Program-made: the position numbers and the translations under genes
Assembly: GCA_038064935.1 (NCBI GenBank)
Contig: JBBTRZ010000019.1
Coordinates: 1 to 29,533 of the forward strand
Length of the DNA stretch: 29,533 nucleotides
Direction of reading: 5' to 3'
DNA from: JAGVGK01 sp038064935
GTDB taxonomy: Bacteria; Patescibacteriota; Minisyncoccia; Phycocordibacterales; JACOZG01
Shown here: positions 1 through 6,462 of the stretch, in pieces
Numbering within the stretch: position 1 is the first letter of the stretch
Layout of the letters: each line of letters starts with the position of its first letter
The notes under the pieces: model-generated
What the model saw: the letters and a program-made list of their open reading frames with translations, nothing else
Database searches by the model: none
What the model was told of the DNA's origin: nothing

Positions 1-287
1 CTATTGTACCGAAAAACCCCACAGAAATGTGGGGTTTTTCGTGCAACAAAGCCCATCAGAGACTTTACTTTAGGAAAATGGAAATTGGGTACTGGCAAAT
101 TTTTGCGCAGACGCAAAACAAACCAACCCTCAAGGGAAGAAACTAGATTCTGGCGGCACTCTTCTAGTGTTTGACCAACGGACCAGACACCACGGAGTTC
201 TTTGATTTCAGCATAAAACCGCCTTCCCTCATCAATCATTTCATACCGCGCCTTTCCCAAATAAGATTCAAAGTAGTCTTGGATCAT
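1..287 (-). CDS. HicB-like antitoxin, 3' end beyond window
   Basis: The reading frame starts at ATG 287 and stays open to the left edge, so the gene is partial (95 codons visible). The protein begins MIQDYFESYL and contains the HicB-type core 'FYAEIKELRGVWSVGQTLEE' followed by 'LEGWFVLRLRKNLPVP'. HicB antitoxins adopt a partial RNase H-like fold and neutralise the HicA mRNA interferase. HicA usually sits next to hicB; none lies on the upstream side here, so it would be expected to the left of the window. A TAAGAT box preceded by TGT ends 6 nt before the ATG, which suggests a leaderless transcript. Oddly, after about residue 77, where HicB proteins normally end, the frame runs on through a perfect terminator hairpin (11-40), so the true stop may have been lost. 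Family assignment is from motif memory. Confidence 0.72.
   Translation of the reverse strand, partial: MIQDYFESYLGKARYEMIDEGRRFYAEIKELRGVWSVGQTLEECRQNLVSSLEGWFVLRLRKNLPVPNFHFPKVKSLMGFVARKTPHFCGVFRYN
11..40. terminator. Strong bidirectional intrinsic terminator hairpin
   Basis: A perfect 13-bp stem (GAAAAACCCCACA with its complement) is closed by a GAAA tetraloop at 24-27. A-tract and T-tract sides flank the GC core, so it can terminate on both strands. It lies inside the open frame of the HicB-like gene, which is unexpected for a functional coding end. Confidence 0.75.
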
Positions 288-344
288 AGTTTGATCTTAA
301 CATCTCGTCACACTATTCGCAAACAAAATTTGACCAAAGTCATA

Positions 345-368
345 CCACCCCAAACTCCCGTCAAGGGG
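345..368. repeat. 24-bp intergenic repeat, copy A
   Basis: This element matches 2287-2310 at 22 of 24 positions and ends in CGTCAAGGGG in both copies. Each copy lies just downstream (minus strand) of a coiled-coil/membrane gene pair, so it appears to be part of a duplicated unit. On the minus strand it contains TTGACG, which could act as a -35 element, but no good -10 lies at the right distance. Confidence 0.55.
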
Positions 369-383
369 CGAAGTTATCCACTA

Positions 384-956
384 TCAAAATCGGTTATCAA
401 ATTTTGAATCAATCGGAATAGCTGGTTGTGTTAGTGTTTGTTGTTGTGATGATATAATTTGTTGTTGCGATAATATATCACCAATAATAAAGGACCCTAC
501 TCCATAGATGGTAACAAGAACAACAATGATAAATATAATGTTCGAGATGGAACCCTGCCAACTTTTTTGACTGCGTGAACCAAAATGGGAACTTAATATA
601 CTGACAATCGCTGTTATTCCAAGAAGAGCGAGGACCAGATTTCTAGCGACACTGTCATTGAAATCTATTATCCTACCCATAGATGCGAGGGCTATGACAA
701 CGAATACGCACCCTAGCGTTAGCAACAAGCCTGATTTCCATTTCAAATTTGGTTTTATCTTTCCTAAAATGTAACCAACGAGTCCATAAATAAGAATTGA
801 TGATATAAATGTCCAAACGCTAGTGCCACTCAATGCCGTAAACATTAAAGCAATAAAGGAAACTGGAATACCAAGAATAAATATGCCTATACCGCTTAAA
901 ACATTATTTAGGCCGCTTGGTTTTGAAATTACATTTTGATTTATGTTATCCATCAT
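384..956 (-). CDS. Multi-pass membrane protein of unknown function
   Basis: This 190-aa protein starts at ATG 956, with a second in-frame ATG one codon later. It has about five hydrophobic segments: residues ~20-45, ~50-65, ~75-95, ~105-125 and ~140-160. The C-terminus is Gln-rich (LSQQQ, SSQQQ). I recognise no family. It lies 23 nt after the coiled-coil gene 980-1510, and the sequence between them (GAAAATTAATTTTTAAT on the plus strand) recurs after the paralogous coiled-coil gene at 2544-3080. There the corresponding membrane gene looks decayed. The pairing suggests that the cytoplasmic coiled-coil protein and this membrane protein act together, which is inference. No SD is visible, so translation may depend on the upstream gene. 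Confidence 0.7.
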   Translation of the reverse strand: MMDNINQNVISKPSGLNNVLSGIGIFILGIPVSFIALMFTALSGTSVWTFISSILIYGLVGYILGKIKPNLKWKSGLLLTLGCVFVVIALASMGRIIDFNDSVARNLVLALLGITAIVSILSSHFGSRSQKSWQGSISNIIFIIVVLVTIYGVGSFIIGDILSQQQIISSQQQTLTQPAIPIDSKFDNRF

Positions 957-979
957 ATTGTTTGTTTGAAAATTAATTT

Positions 980-1510
980 TTAATGCTGGATGCTGTCACG
1001 GGTTTCGAGTCGGGCCACCCGCGGCTCGACATCGGTTTTGATTATTTGGAGATCAGACTTCACTACAATCATATCATCCTTTAATACCTTCACATCATCC
1101 TTCAGTACACCCATGTCTTGTTTTAGCACACCCACATCTTGTTTCAGAATCCCAATGTCCTGCTTAAGAACACCGACATCTTGTTTTAACACTACAACAT
1201 CACTTTTCACTACCTTCATGTCACTTTTTAGTGTTTTTACATCCCCTTTTACTATTTTCATATCCCCCTTCAAAGTTTCTACATCCACCGCCAGATTTCC
1301 AATCATCTCGGTGTGAGATTCCAGTTTTTTATCTATTTCGTCAAACCGCTTATCAGCTTTATCTCTAAAAGCCGCCAAGGATTCACCGAAGGCCTTATTA
1401 TGGGATCTGATATCCTCAAGCACCACTGTGTATTGATCGCGTTTAGACGATTGACCCTTTTTCATTACATTCATTACACTTAGTTTACCCTGCCCATTTA
1501 ATTTACGCAA
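980..1510 (-). CDS. Heptad-repeat coiled-coil protein, copy A
   Basis: The frame opens at TTG 1510 (176 aa), but ATG codons at residues 13 and 16 are alternatives; the part shared with the paralog begins at MKKGQSSKRDQ. Residues ~77-160 are twelve consecutive 7-residue units of the form x-x-(V/I)-(L/V)-K-x-D, encoded at 1031-1282. This gives a regular amphipathic helix with hydrophobic a/d positions and Lys/Asp at fixed positions, that is, a long parallel coiled coil. There is no signal peptide or membrane segment. The N-terminal ~40 residues (QYTVVLEDIRSHNKAFGESL) are nearly identical in the gene at 2544-3080. The stop is followed after 23 nt by a membrane-protein gene. Function is unknown; a scaffold or tether role is inference. 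Confidence 0.8.
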   Translation of the reverse strand: MRKLNGQGKLSVMNVMKKGQSSKRDQYTVVLEDIRSHNKAFGESLAAFRDKADKRFDEIDKKLESHTEMIGNLAVDVETLKGDMKIVKGDVKTLKSDMKVVKSDVVVLKQDVGVLKQDIGILKQDVGVLKQDMGVLKDDVKVLKDDMIVVKSDLQIIKTDVEPRVARLETRDSIQH

Positions 1511-1515
1511 AGCAT

Positions 1516-2229
1516 CTACTGGACAGTGGCTGTCACTAGATCTTTTTCCTTACCCCGAACAACGGCCACCGCAAGATCTTTGACTTGTTCGATAGCCAAA
1601 CGCTTTTCTTCTTTCAGTGATTGAATTTCCTTGTCTAATTGTTTGCTTTGGTTAAGTAAATAAGTCACTTGCTGATTAAGCAGTTTGCCGTCGGCTTCGT
1701 ATCCTTGGAGTAAAAGTTTCTTTTCGGAGTCAAAATCTTTTTTCAATTCCGCGGATATTTGTTTTTTGGTCTCTTCAACCGCTTTAGCCAGTTTTTGCGG
1801 AAAACTTTCGATTTGTGTTTTAAAATCTTGGAGCTCTTGCTCTTTTTTGTCGAGGATCTCTTTTTGCAATCTTAATTTCTCCTCTTTTTGATTTTGATCT
1901 TCAGTTGAAGCGCGTTTTTCTTTATCCAATTTTTCATCAAACTCAGCCTGTTTCCTTCTTTGAGCGAGACTGAGGGTTAAATTTTCCTGCTCTTCTCGTT
2001 GTTGTTGCGCGCGTTTCTGGCGCTCAAGCTCTTCTTTGGTTCTCTTTTTGAGTTCTTCCAGAGCGTTGACCTCGTTAATCAACCGATCAAACAAACTGTT
2101 AATTTGTCCGGCTGATTGCAACTTTAAATTCTCCAGCATGGCCGTGTGACTGGTCTCTTTGGCCACTGGCATCCCAATTGGAAGATCGCCAATCGTTGCT
2201 TCTATTGTTGATTTTTTACGCACCACCAT
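1516..2229 (-). CDS. Charged coiled-coil protein of unknown function
   Basis: This 237-aa protein starts at ATG 2229 (MVVRKKSTIEATIG). Residues ~30-225 are almost entirely Glu/Lys/Gln/Leu with heptad spacing (for example EELKKRTKEELERQKRAQQQ), predicting a long coiled coil. There is no membrane segment or signal peptide, and I recognise no enzymatic motif. Its stop lies 5 nt upstream of the first possible start of coiled-coil copy A, so the two are probably cotranscribed. It sits inside the duplicated coiled-coil/membrane region but has no second copy. A cytoskeletal or scaffold role is possible but not shown. Confidence 0.72.
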   Translation of the reverse strand: MVVRKKSTIEATIGDLPIGMPVAKETSHTAMLENLKLQSAGQINSLFDRLINEVNALEELKKRTKEELERQKRAQQQREEQENLTLSLAQRRKQAEFDEKLDKEKRASTEDQNQKEEKLRLQKEILDKKEQELQDFKTQIESFPQKLAKAVEETKKQISAELKKDFDSEKKLLLQGYEADGKLLNQQVTYLLNQSKQLDKEIQSLKEEKRLAIEQVKDLAVAVVRGKEKDLVTATVQ

Positions 2230-2286
2230 AATTTTCAGGGTATCACAAACCCACCCTAAATTTCAAGTGGTGTTGTCCAAGCTCCC

Positions 2287-2310
2287 CCACCCCCAACTCT
2301 CGTCAAGGGG
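2287..2310. repeat. 24-bp intergenic repeat, copy B
   Basis: This is the second copy of the element at 345-368, with 2 mismatches in 24. It lies between the decayed membrane gene (2365-2532) and the start of the coiled-coil gene at 2229. Confidence 0.55.
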
Positions 2311-2364
2311 ATAAAACTATTTGCCAGAACTATCCTGTTTTTTCTTTGCGTAGGCCGCTAAATA

Positions 2365-2532
2365 TTATATTAGCCAACTCGGCAATAAGACAACAATAGA
2401 GGACGAGAAAGAAGAAAGCCGAAATGGCTCGTCAGAAAATATGTCCCAAATTAAAGCCCCAACTATACCTATGCTCCCAATACTTAACAGAACCTTATCA
2501 ACTGACCTAGATGTTTCTATTTTTATATTATT
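2365..2532 (-). pseudogene. Decayed membrane-protein gene after coiled-coil copy B
   Basis: A 55-codon open stretch on the minus strand ends at TAA 2365-2367 and encodes a membrane-like peptide (VLLSIGSIGIVGALIWDIF, then FSSSIVVLLPSWLI). It has no ATG, GTG or TTG before the hydrophobic part. It follows coiled-coil copy B just as the intact 190-aa membrane gene follows copy A. Its start resembles that protein's first segment (NVLSGIGIFILGIPVSFI) in pattern. I read it as the degenerated partner in a duplicated cassette. The rest of 2230-2543 holds the 24-bp repeat and nothing else recognisable. Confidence 0.45.
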
Positions 2533-2543
2533 TATTTTGAAAA

Positions 2544-3080
2544 TTAATTTTTAATCCCAGCCGGAACACGCGCCTCGAGATGAGCAACACGCGGTTCGAC
2601 ATCGGTTTTGATTATTTGGAGATCAGACTTCACTACAATCATATCATCTTTCAAAACCGACACATCTTCTTTTAATACTTTCACATCGTCCTTAAGTACC
2701 ACAATATCTTCTTTCACTACTTTAATGTCCTCTTTAACTACCTTCATATCTTGTTTGAGGACACTAACATCTTGTTTTAAAACACCCACATCTTGTTTGA
2801 GAATCGTTACATCTTCCTTCACCACTTTCATATCACTTTTCAGTGTTTTTACATCCCCCTTCAAAGTTTCCACATCCACAGCTAGATCCCCGATCATTTC
2901 GGTGTGAGAATCTAATTTTTTATCTAACTTATCAAATTGGTCCCCAAGACCCAACAAAGATTCTCCAAAAACCTTATTATGGGATCTGATATCCTCAAGT
3001 ACAACTGTATATTGATCGCGTTTAGACGATTGACCCTTTTTCATTACACCTAGCTTACACTCCTCACATAATTTACGCAA
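2544..3080 (-). CDS. Heptad-repeat coiled-coil protein, copy B
   Basis: This 178-aa paralog of 980-1510 also opens with a TTG codon and the same MRKL start; ATG at residue 13 (MKKGQSSKRDQ) is the more likely start. Residues ~70-160 comprise thirteen 7-residue units (VETLKGD ... LQIIKTD), encoded at 2601-2873, one more than copy A. The unit order differs internally, while the N-terminal ~45 and C-terminal ~20 residues are nearly identical. This is what repeat expansion or recombination inside a 21-nt repeat would produce. The gene lies 8 nt from a perfect 34-bp palindrome that separates it from the channel gene upstream. No cellular role is known to me. Confidence 0.8.
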   Translation of the reverse strand: MRKLCEECKLGVMKKGQSSKRDQYTVVLEDIRSHNKVFGESLLGLGDQFDKLDKKLDSHTEMIGDLAVDVETLKGDVKTLKSDMKVVKEDVTILKQDVGVLKQDVSVLKQDMKVVKEDIKVVKEDIVVLKDDVKVLKEDVSVLKDDMIVVKSDLQIIKTDVEPRVAHLEARVPAGIKN

Positions 3081-3088
3081 AGTGGACT

Positions 3089-3122
3089 AAGGGCGGGGCT
3101 TGTAATTACAAGCCCCGCCCTT
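3089..3122. terminator. Perfect 34-bp palindrome, probable terminator
   Basis: The sequence reads the same on both strands, with arms AAGGGCGGGGCTTGTAA and complement and no spacer. Folded as RNA it gives a GC-rich stem of about 14 bp with a minimal AT loop. It lies 26 nt after the stop of the channel gene (minus strand) and before coiled-coil copy B, as expected for an intrinsic terminator, but the T-tract is short (CTTGTATT). Confidence 0.6.
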
Positions 3123-3147
3123 GTATTAACCGAAGCTGACCAAAAAA

Positions 3148-3861
3148 CTACTGCTGATGATGACTCTTGATGTCTTCGCGGAGTTTCTCCAAGTAGCGAG
3201 CGGCGGCATCTTTACCACCCAAACCGAAAGCGAGGGCGAAAGCGAGGGCGATGGCCATAACCATGAACTTAATTACCTCGATCGCCAAACCACCGATTGG
3301 CCCCTCTTGAACAAGAATCCCCAATTGATCAACGACAACGAAGATCGCGAGAATCCAAACCGCCCACTTAGTGAAAGCGCCGAAGACACCGACGGAATTC
3401 ACTCCCGCGGCCTTGGCCGATCCCATGACAATCCGCGCCAGGACATCAGCAAACTTCGCCGCGAGAATCAAGATCAAGCTGGCAATGATCAAGTTCGGCA
3501 AGAACGACAAAATTTTGTCGGTTAAAAACTGGTTCACCTGATCCAAGTGAAGCACATCGAAGGAGGCCACAAGGAAAGCCACAATGATAAACCACTTCAC
3601 CAACCCGCCGACGAAAGCGCCGGAATCGAGACGGAATCCGGCCTTCCCCAACACATCCTCGGCCCCGATATTCTTCAGGGCTTTATCTATTTGAAGCGAC
3701 TTAATGATTCGCGACACCCACTGCCCCAGGACAATCCCCACCACCCAACCGAGCGCAAAAATAATAATCGCCACTAAAAGATTAGGCAGAAATCTAATCA
3801 CCCCCGCCCAGAGATTTTGAAAAGATGTCTGAAGAACATTGTTCCAGTTATTAAGAAACAT
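3148..3861 (-). CDS. Mechanosensitive-channel-like TM-helix-repeat protein
   Basis: This 237-aa membrane protein has about five hydrophobic helices. Two halves look duplicated: 'RFLPNLLVAIIIFALGWVVG' near residue 23 matches 'SFLPNLIIASLILILAAKF' near 119, and 'KWFIIVAFLVASFDVL' near 89 matches 'KWAVWILAIFVVVDQLG' near 166. This is the pattern of the conserved TM-helix family (PF05552; CmpX-like proteins) related to small-conductance mechanosensitive channels. The C-terminus 'GLGGKDAAARYLEKL' resembles the start of the MscS pore helix, but the MscS beta domain is absent. It may be a channel or a membrane-stress protein; the substrate is unknown. It is probably monocistronic, since the gene upstream ends 105 nt away and a palindrome follows its stop. 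Confidence 0.8.
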   Translation of the reverse strand: MFLNNWNNVLQTSFQNLWAGVIRFLPNLLVAIIIFALGWVVGIVLGQWVSRIIKSLQIDKALKNIGAEDVLGKAGFRLDSGAFVGGLVKWFIIVAFLVASFDVLHLDQVNQFLTDKILSFLPNLIIASLILILAAKFADVLARIVMGSAKAAGVNSVGVFGAFTKWAVWILAIFVVVDQLGILVQEGPIGGLAIEVIKFMVMAIALAFALAFGLGGKDAAARYLEKLREDIKSHHQQ

Positions 3862-3965
3862 AATTAACGATAATAAATAATAAACACGACCTTAATTTTT
3901 AATACCCAGTCGGGCTTATTCTAACACACCGGCCACTTATCACCATGTGGATAACCCCCTCGGTC

Positions 3966-4580
3966 TTAAATGCCAAGTTTGTTAATGATTTTCTCGTGCG
4001 GATAATCAAGCAAGTCACGAATGAATTTATCGTACGCCCCCAGCCGATAGAGGAAGTCGTTGGTCTCAAAGATGGAGTAGTTGAGCTCGCGACCGATCTC
4101 GGCTTCGATAGATTTGATGGCGCGCTCGATGACCGCCCGCTTCAAACGGTCGCCCACTAAGACGAGGTCGGCGCGACTGTCATTATCTTGAATGAAAATG
4201 CCGGCAATCAACAAGAGCTTCACTTTACCCACCGTATTAAAACGGTCGGTTAATTCTAATTTTCGAGTCACTAATTCGGTTTTGAGCAACCCCTTCAGGT
4301 GACCGAGGTATGGGAAAGTCGGATTCAATTGCCAGCCGCTGACAATTACTGGCGACTTGGGCTTACTTTTCTCTTTAACCTTCTCCTTCTTCTCCAACTT
4401 TTTAGGCACCAAGAAACCGATCGAGCGCAACTCGTTCAATTCATGTCTAACCGAAGCAGGATTCACTTTGCACCGTCGCGCAATTTCCTTCACCTCAATC
4501 ATCAAGTCGGGATTCAAGATAAAGAGTTTCATCACCTTCACCTTGTCGCCACTCCCAAAAAGTTTAGCCAGCACTTCCAT
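3966..4580 (-). CDS. Winged-helix protein with nucleotidyltransferase-like domain
   Basis: The 204-aa protein has an N-terminal ArsR-like winged helix (residues ~10-60; EVKEIARRCKVN then SVRHELNELRSIGFL), a Lys-rich linker (~60-76), and a C-terminal region with SRADLVLVGD at ~135-144. That motif resembles the DxD region of minimal nucleotidyltransferases. The usual G-S motif is not clear and the second metal-binding Asp appears to be Val, so catalysis is uncertain. Proteins of this layout occur across Patescibacteria and are usually called transcriptional regulators; function is inferred. A consensus TATAAT (4589-4594) with a TG extension ends 8 nt before the ATG, so the mRNA is probably leaderless. 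The divergent collagen-like gene starts 125 nt away. Confidence 0.72.
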   Translation of the reverse strand: MEVLAKLFGSGDKVKVMKLFILNPDLMIEVKEIARRCKVNPASVRHELNELRSIGFLVPKKLEKKEKVKEKSKPKSPVIVSGWQLNPTFPYLGHLKGLLKTELVTRKLELTDRFNTVGKVKLLLIAGIFIQDNDSRADLVLVGDRLKRAVIERAIKSIEAEIGRELNYSIFETNDFLYRLGAYDKFIRDLLDYPHEKIINKLGI

Positions 4581-4588
4581 AATTTTGG

Positions 4589-4597
4589 ATTATAACA
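4589..4597 (-). promoter_or_regulatory. Extended -10 promoter, leaderless, for 3966-4580
   Basis: TGT-TATAAT on the minus strand is a full-consensus extended -10. The box ends 8 nt before the ATG, which places the transcription start at or next to the start codon. Confidence 0.7.
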
Positions 4598-4617
4598 GAG
4601 TCAAAAACTAACTCCCA

Positions 4618-4646
4618 TTGACAAAAAAAGTCCATCATGCTAGCTT
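4618..4646 (+). promoter_or_regulatory. Sigma-70-type promoter for collagen-like gene
   Basis: Consensus -35 TTGACA (4618-4623), a 17-nt spacer and -10 TAGCTT preceded by TGC (extended -10). The leader of about 55 nt contains GGAAA-TG-TTTCC (4660-4671), a short inverted repeat that could be an operator or a leader stem. Confidence 0.65.
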
Positions 4647-4705
4647 AAGTGAGGCCTCGGGAAATGTTTCCGGGCAACGAAAGTTCTTTGATAAGGAGTG
4701 CGAGT

Positions 4706-5482
4706 ATGCGCAGAAAGAATGTTTGTTTGTTGATCGTTGGGGTTTTGTCTGTAGGGTCACTTTGCGCCGCCGAACCAGTGGCGTCAAACGAGAGCAATCC
4801 GTTCAGAGTTATTTGGAAAGCAATTCGCGCTTTGCAGACCGAAGTTGCCAAACTTAGCGATATTGTCGCCGAGATCGAGTTGACTCCCGGACCGGAAGGT
4901 CCAGAAGGACCACAGGGAGAACAGGGTGAAGTCGGACCAATGGGACCGGAGGGACCACAAGGTCCCGCAGGCGAGCAAGGAATCCAAGGCGAACCGGGTT
5001 CCGCAGGTCCACAGGGCGAGCATGGAGAACCCGGCGAGCGTGGTCCTGCTGGTTCGCCATTACATCTCTACGATGCTAATGGACAGGACCTGGGAATACT
5101 TCTCTCAGCAGATCCGTCAGCCGCTACTTACTTTATATCGTATTTACCGAATCCAGGTATATTTCTTGAACTCCGGCAGGTTGGTCGAACAGTTAAAATC
5201 GAGAATGAAGACGCTGTTTGGTTTGGACAAAAAAATTGCATTGGCACACCGTACGGTGCTAACAACGGGAACCCAGGCGGAACTTTCGTGCATAGGCATG
5301 GCAGTGCCTTTAGATACACTGATGGGCTAGCGCAAAATCTCCCTGTTTTTAGCGCTTCAAGTTTGGAACCAGAGGGAACCTGCAGAAATGGACAAGGCAA
5401 TGTTGGGTCTGAACTAATCCCAATGGAAGAAGTGCCACTGTCGCTTAATTTCCCGCTTACTTGGCCACTTGATGTCAGATAG
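4706..5482 (+). CDS. Secreted collagen-like protein
   Basis: ATG 4706 (258 aa) is chosen because AAGGAG lies 8 nt upstream and a signal peptide follows at once (MRRKN, hydrophobic LLIVGVLSVGSL, then CAAEP); the frame is open 19 codons further upstream. After a short helical region (residues ~33-58) there are 18 uninterrupted Gly-X-Y triplets (residues 62-115, encoded at 4889-5050) rich in GPE, GPQ, GEQ and GEP, predicting a trimeric collagen helix. Residues ~116-258 form a Gly/Asn/Pro-rich C-terminal domain containing 'LYDANGQDLG' and 'NCIGTPYG', a pattern I associate with the ends of other bacterial collagen-like proteins; two Cys could form a disulphide. The role is probably surface adhesion or cell contact (inference). 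The gene stands alone, with its own promoter and terminator, and is the only one here with a clear SD. Confidence 0.88.
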   Translation: MRRKNVCLLIVGVLSVGSLCAAEPVASNESNPFRVIWKAIRALQTEVAKLSDIVAEIELTPGPEGPEGPQGEQGEVGPMGPEGPQGPAGEQGIQGEPGSAGPQGEHGEPGERGPAGSPLHLYDANGQDLGILLSADPSAATYFISYLPNPGIFLELRQVGRTVKIENEDAVWFGQKNCIGTPYGANNGNPGGTFVHRHGSAFRYTDGLAQNLPVFSASSLEPEGTCRNGQGNVGSELIPMEEVPLSLNFPLTWPLDVR

Positions 5483-5512
5483 GAATGACGCGATGAAGTG
5501 AGATAAAACACG

Positions 5513-5550
5513 GCCGGTGGATTAATTTCCATCGGCTTTTTTTATTTTTT
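5513..5550 (+). terminator. Rho-independent terminator of collagen-like gene
   Basis: The stem GCCGGTGGA / TCCATCGGC (5513-5521 with 5528-5536, one G-T pair) is followed by TTTTTTTATTTTTT. It lies 30 nt after the collagen-like stop. It also separates this gene from the convergent ORF6N gene. Confidence 0.85.
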
Positions 5551-5555
5551 GTGAA

Positions 5556-6080
5556 TTATCTCTGGCGAAATCCGATTGGCCGATGTTTTAATTCTGGAGG
5601 AATCATTAACTTTCGAATTGCGTCGAAAACCACTTTGAATTGAGCGTCGTATTTATTCTCTAGTTCGGCTAATTTCCGAGCGAGATCAGCATTAGTCGTC
5701 AAGAGCTGGCGGAGTCGGACAAAAGCTCTCATAATGGCGATGTTAACATGCACCGCTATTGAACTACGCAATACGCTGGATAGCATAGCAACTCCTTCTT
5801 GGGTAAAAGCGTACGGGAGGAAACCCCCTAGGCTATGTCTAGAAGGTATCACATTTTGTGATACCAAAAGCGCAACTTCTTCCTTGGAGAGTTGAAACAT
5901 GAAGTCCTCGGGGAAACGAGAGCGATTTCGTTTGATCTGTTGTCGCAAAGCGATTGCCTTCACACCATAAAGTGCGGCCAGATCCCGGTCGAGCATGATC
6001 TTGTGGCCGCGAATCAGAAAAATCGCCTGATCAATTCGTTCAAGAGGAACAATCGAATGCGTCGGAACTTGTGAAGTCAT
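5556..6080 (-). CDS. ORF6N-domain DNA-binding protein
   Basis: The 174-aa protein carries an ORF6N domain (residues ~12-100): 'IFLIRGHKIMLDRDLAALYG' then 'IKRNRSRFPEDFMFQLSKEE' and 'LPYAFTQEGVAMLSSVL'. The C-terminal third is helical (ADLARKLAELENKYDAQFK). ORF6N domains are found in phage antirepressors (KilA-N/ORF6N group) and in many stand-alone bacterial copies and are thought to bind DNA. Its ATG shares one base with the TAA of rplL (TAATG), so it is translationally coupled to the rplJ-rplL operon rather than sitting in a phage context. There is no phage gene nearby. Role and target are unknown. Confidence 0.85.
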   Translation of the reverse strand: MTSQVPTHSIVPLERIDQAIFLIRGHKIMLDRDLAALYGVKAIALRQQIKRNRSRFPEDFMFQLSKEEVALLVSQNVIPSRHSLGGFLPYAFTQEGVAMLSSVLRSSIAVHVNIAIMRAFVRLRQLLTTNADLARKLAELENKYDAQFKVVFDAIRKLMIPPELKHRPIGFRQR

Positions 6081-6451
6081 TATTTAAGCTCCACCTTGCC
6101 GCCGGCTTCCTCAATTTTTTTCTTTAATGTTTCGGCTTCCTCTTTTTTCAACCCCTCTTTCAAAACGGACGGCGCGGCATCCACGAGATCTTTAGCTTCC
6201 TTTAGGCCCAGCCCGAGAACTTCTTTGACCACTTTAATCACCGCGATTTTCTGCGCGCCGGCTTCCTTCAGCTCGGCGGTGTAAGAATCTTTTTCTTCCA
6301 CTGCTCCGACGCTTCCGGTCGGAGCCCCGACAGACATCGGGGCTTGGGCCGAAACGCTAAATTTAACCTCAAACGCTTTCACTAATTCATTGAGCTCAAG
6401 CACACTCATCTTCTCTATTTGTTCGATAATTGATTTGAATTTTTCTTCCAT
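6080..6451 (-). CDS. rplL: Ribosomal protein L7/L12
   Basis: The 123-aa protein has the standard layout: an N-terminal dimerisation helix region (MEEKFKSIIEQIEKMSVLEL), an Ala/Gly/Pro-rich hinge (~35-52), and the C-terminal factor-binding domain (KIAVIKVVKEVLGLGLKEAK ... AGGKVELK). It forms the ribosomal stalk with L10 and recruits EF-Tu and EF-G to the ribosome. It follows rplJ after 11 nt, the conserved order, and is coupled to the downstream ORF6N gene by a TAATG overlap. No SD precedes the ATG. Confidence 0.97.
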   Translation of the reverse strand: MEEKFKSIIEQIEKMSVLELNELVKAFEVKFSVSAQAPMSVGAPTGSVGAVEEKDSYTAELKEAGAQKIAVIKVVKEVLGLGLKEAKDLVDAAPSVLKEGLKKEEAETLKKKIEEAGGKVELK

Positions 6452-6462
6452 GATTATGTTAA

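Noticed and set aside
171..407. 78-aa plus-strand frame near the left end
   Set aside because: It is antisense to the HicB-like gene (which has clear motifs) and to the intergenic repeat; no start signals.
1031..1282. Regular 21-nt periodic DNA resembling a short tandem array or CRISPR
   Set aside because: The periodicity is explained by a 7-residue coiled-coil protein repeat; there are no unique spacers between identical repeats.
3944..3953. DnaA-box-like TGTGGATAA (also 14409-14417)
   Set aside because: Single isolated copies without a cluster, AT-rich unwinding region, or dnaA/dnaN; not evidence for an origin.
4649..4705. Upstream start of the collagen-like gene
   Set aside because: The ATG at 4706 has AAGGAG at the right distance and is followed directly by a signal peptide; the upstream codons lie in the predicted leader.
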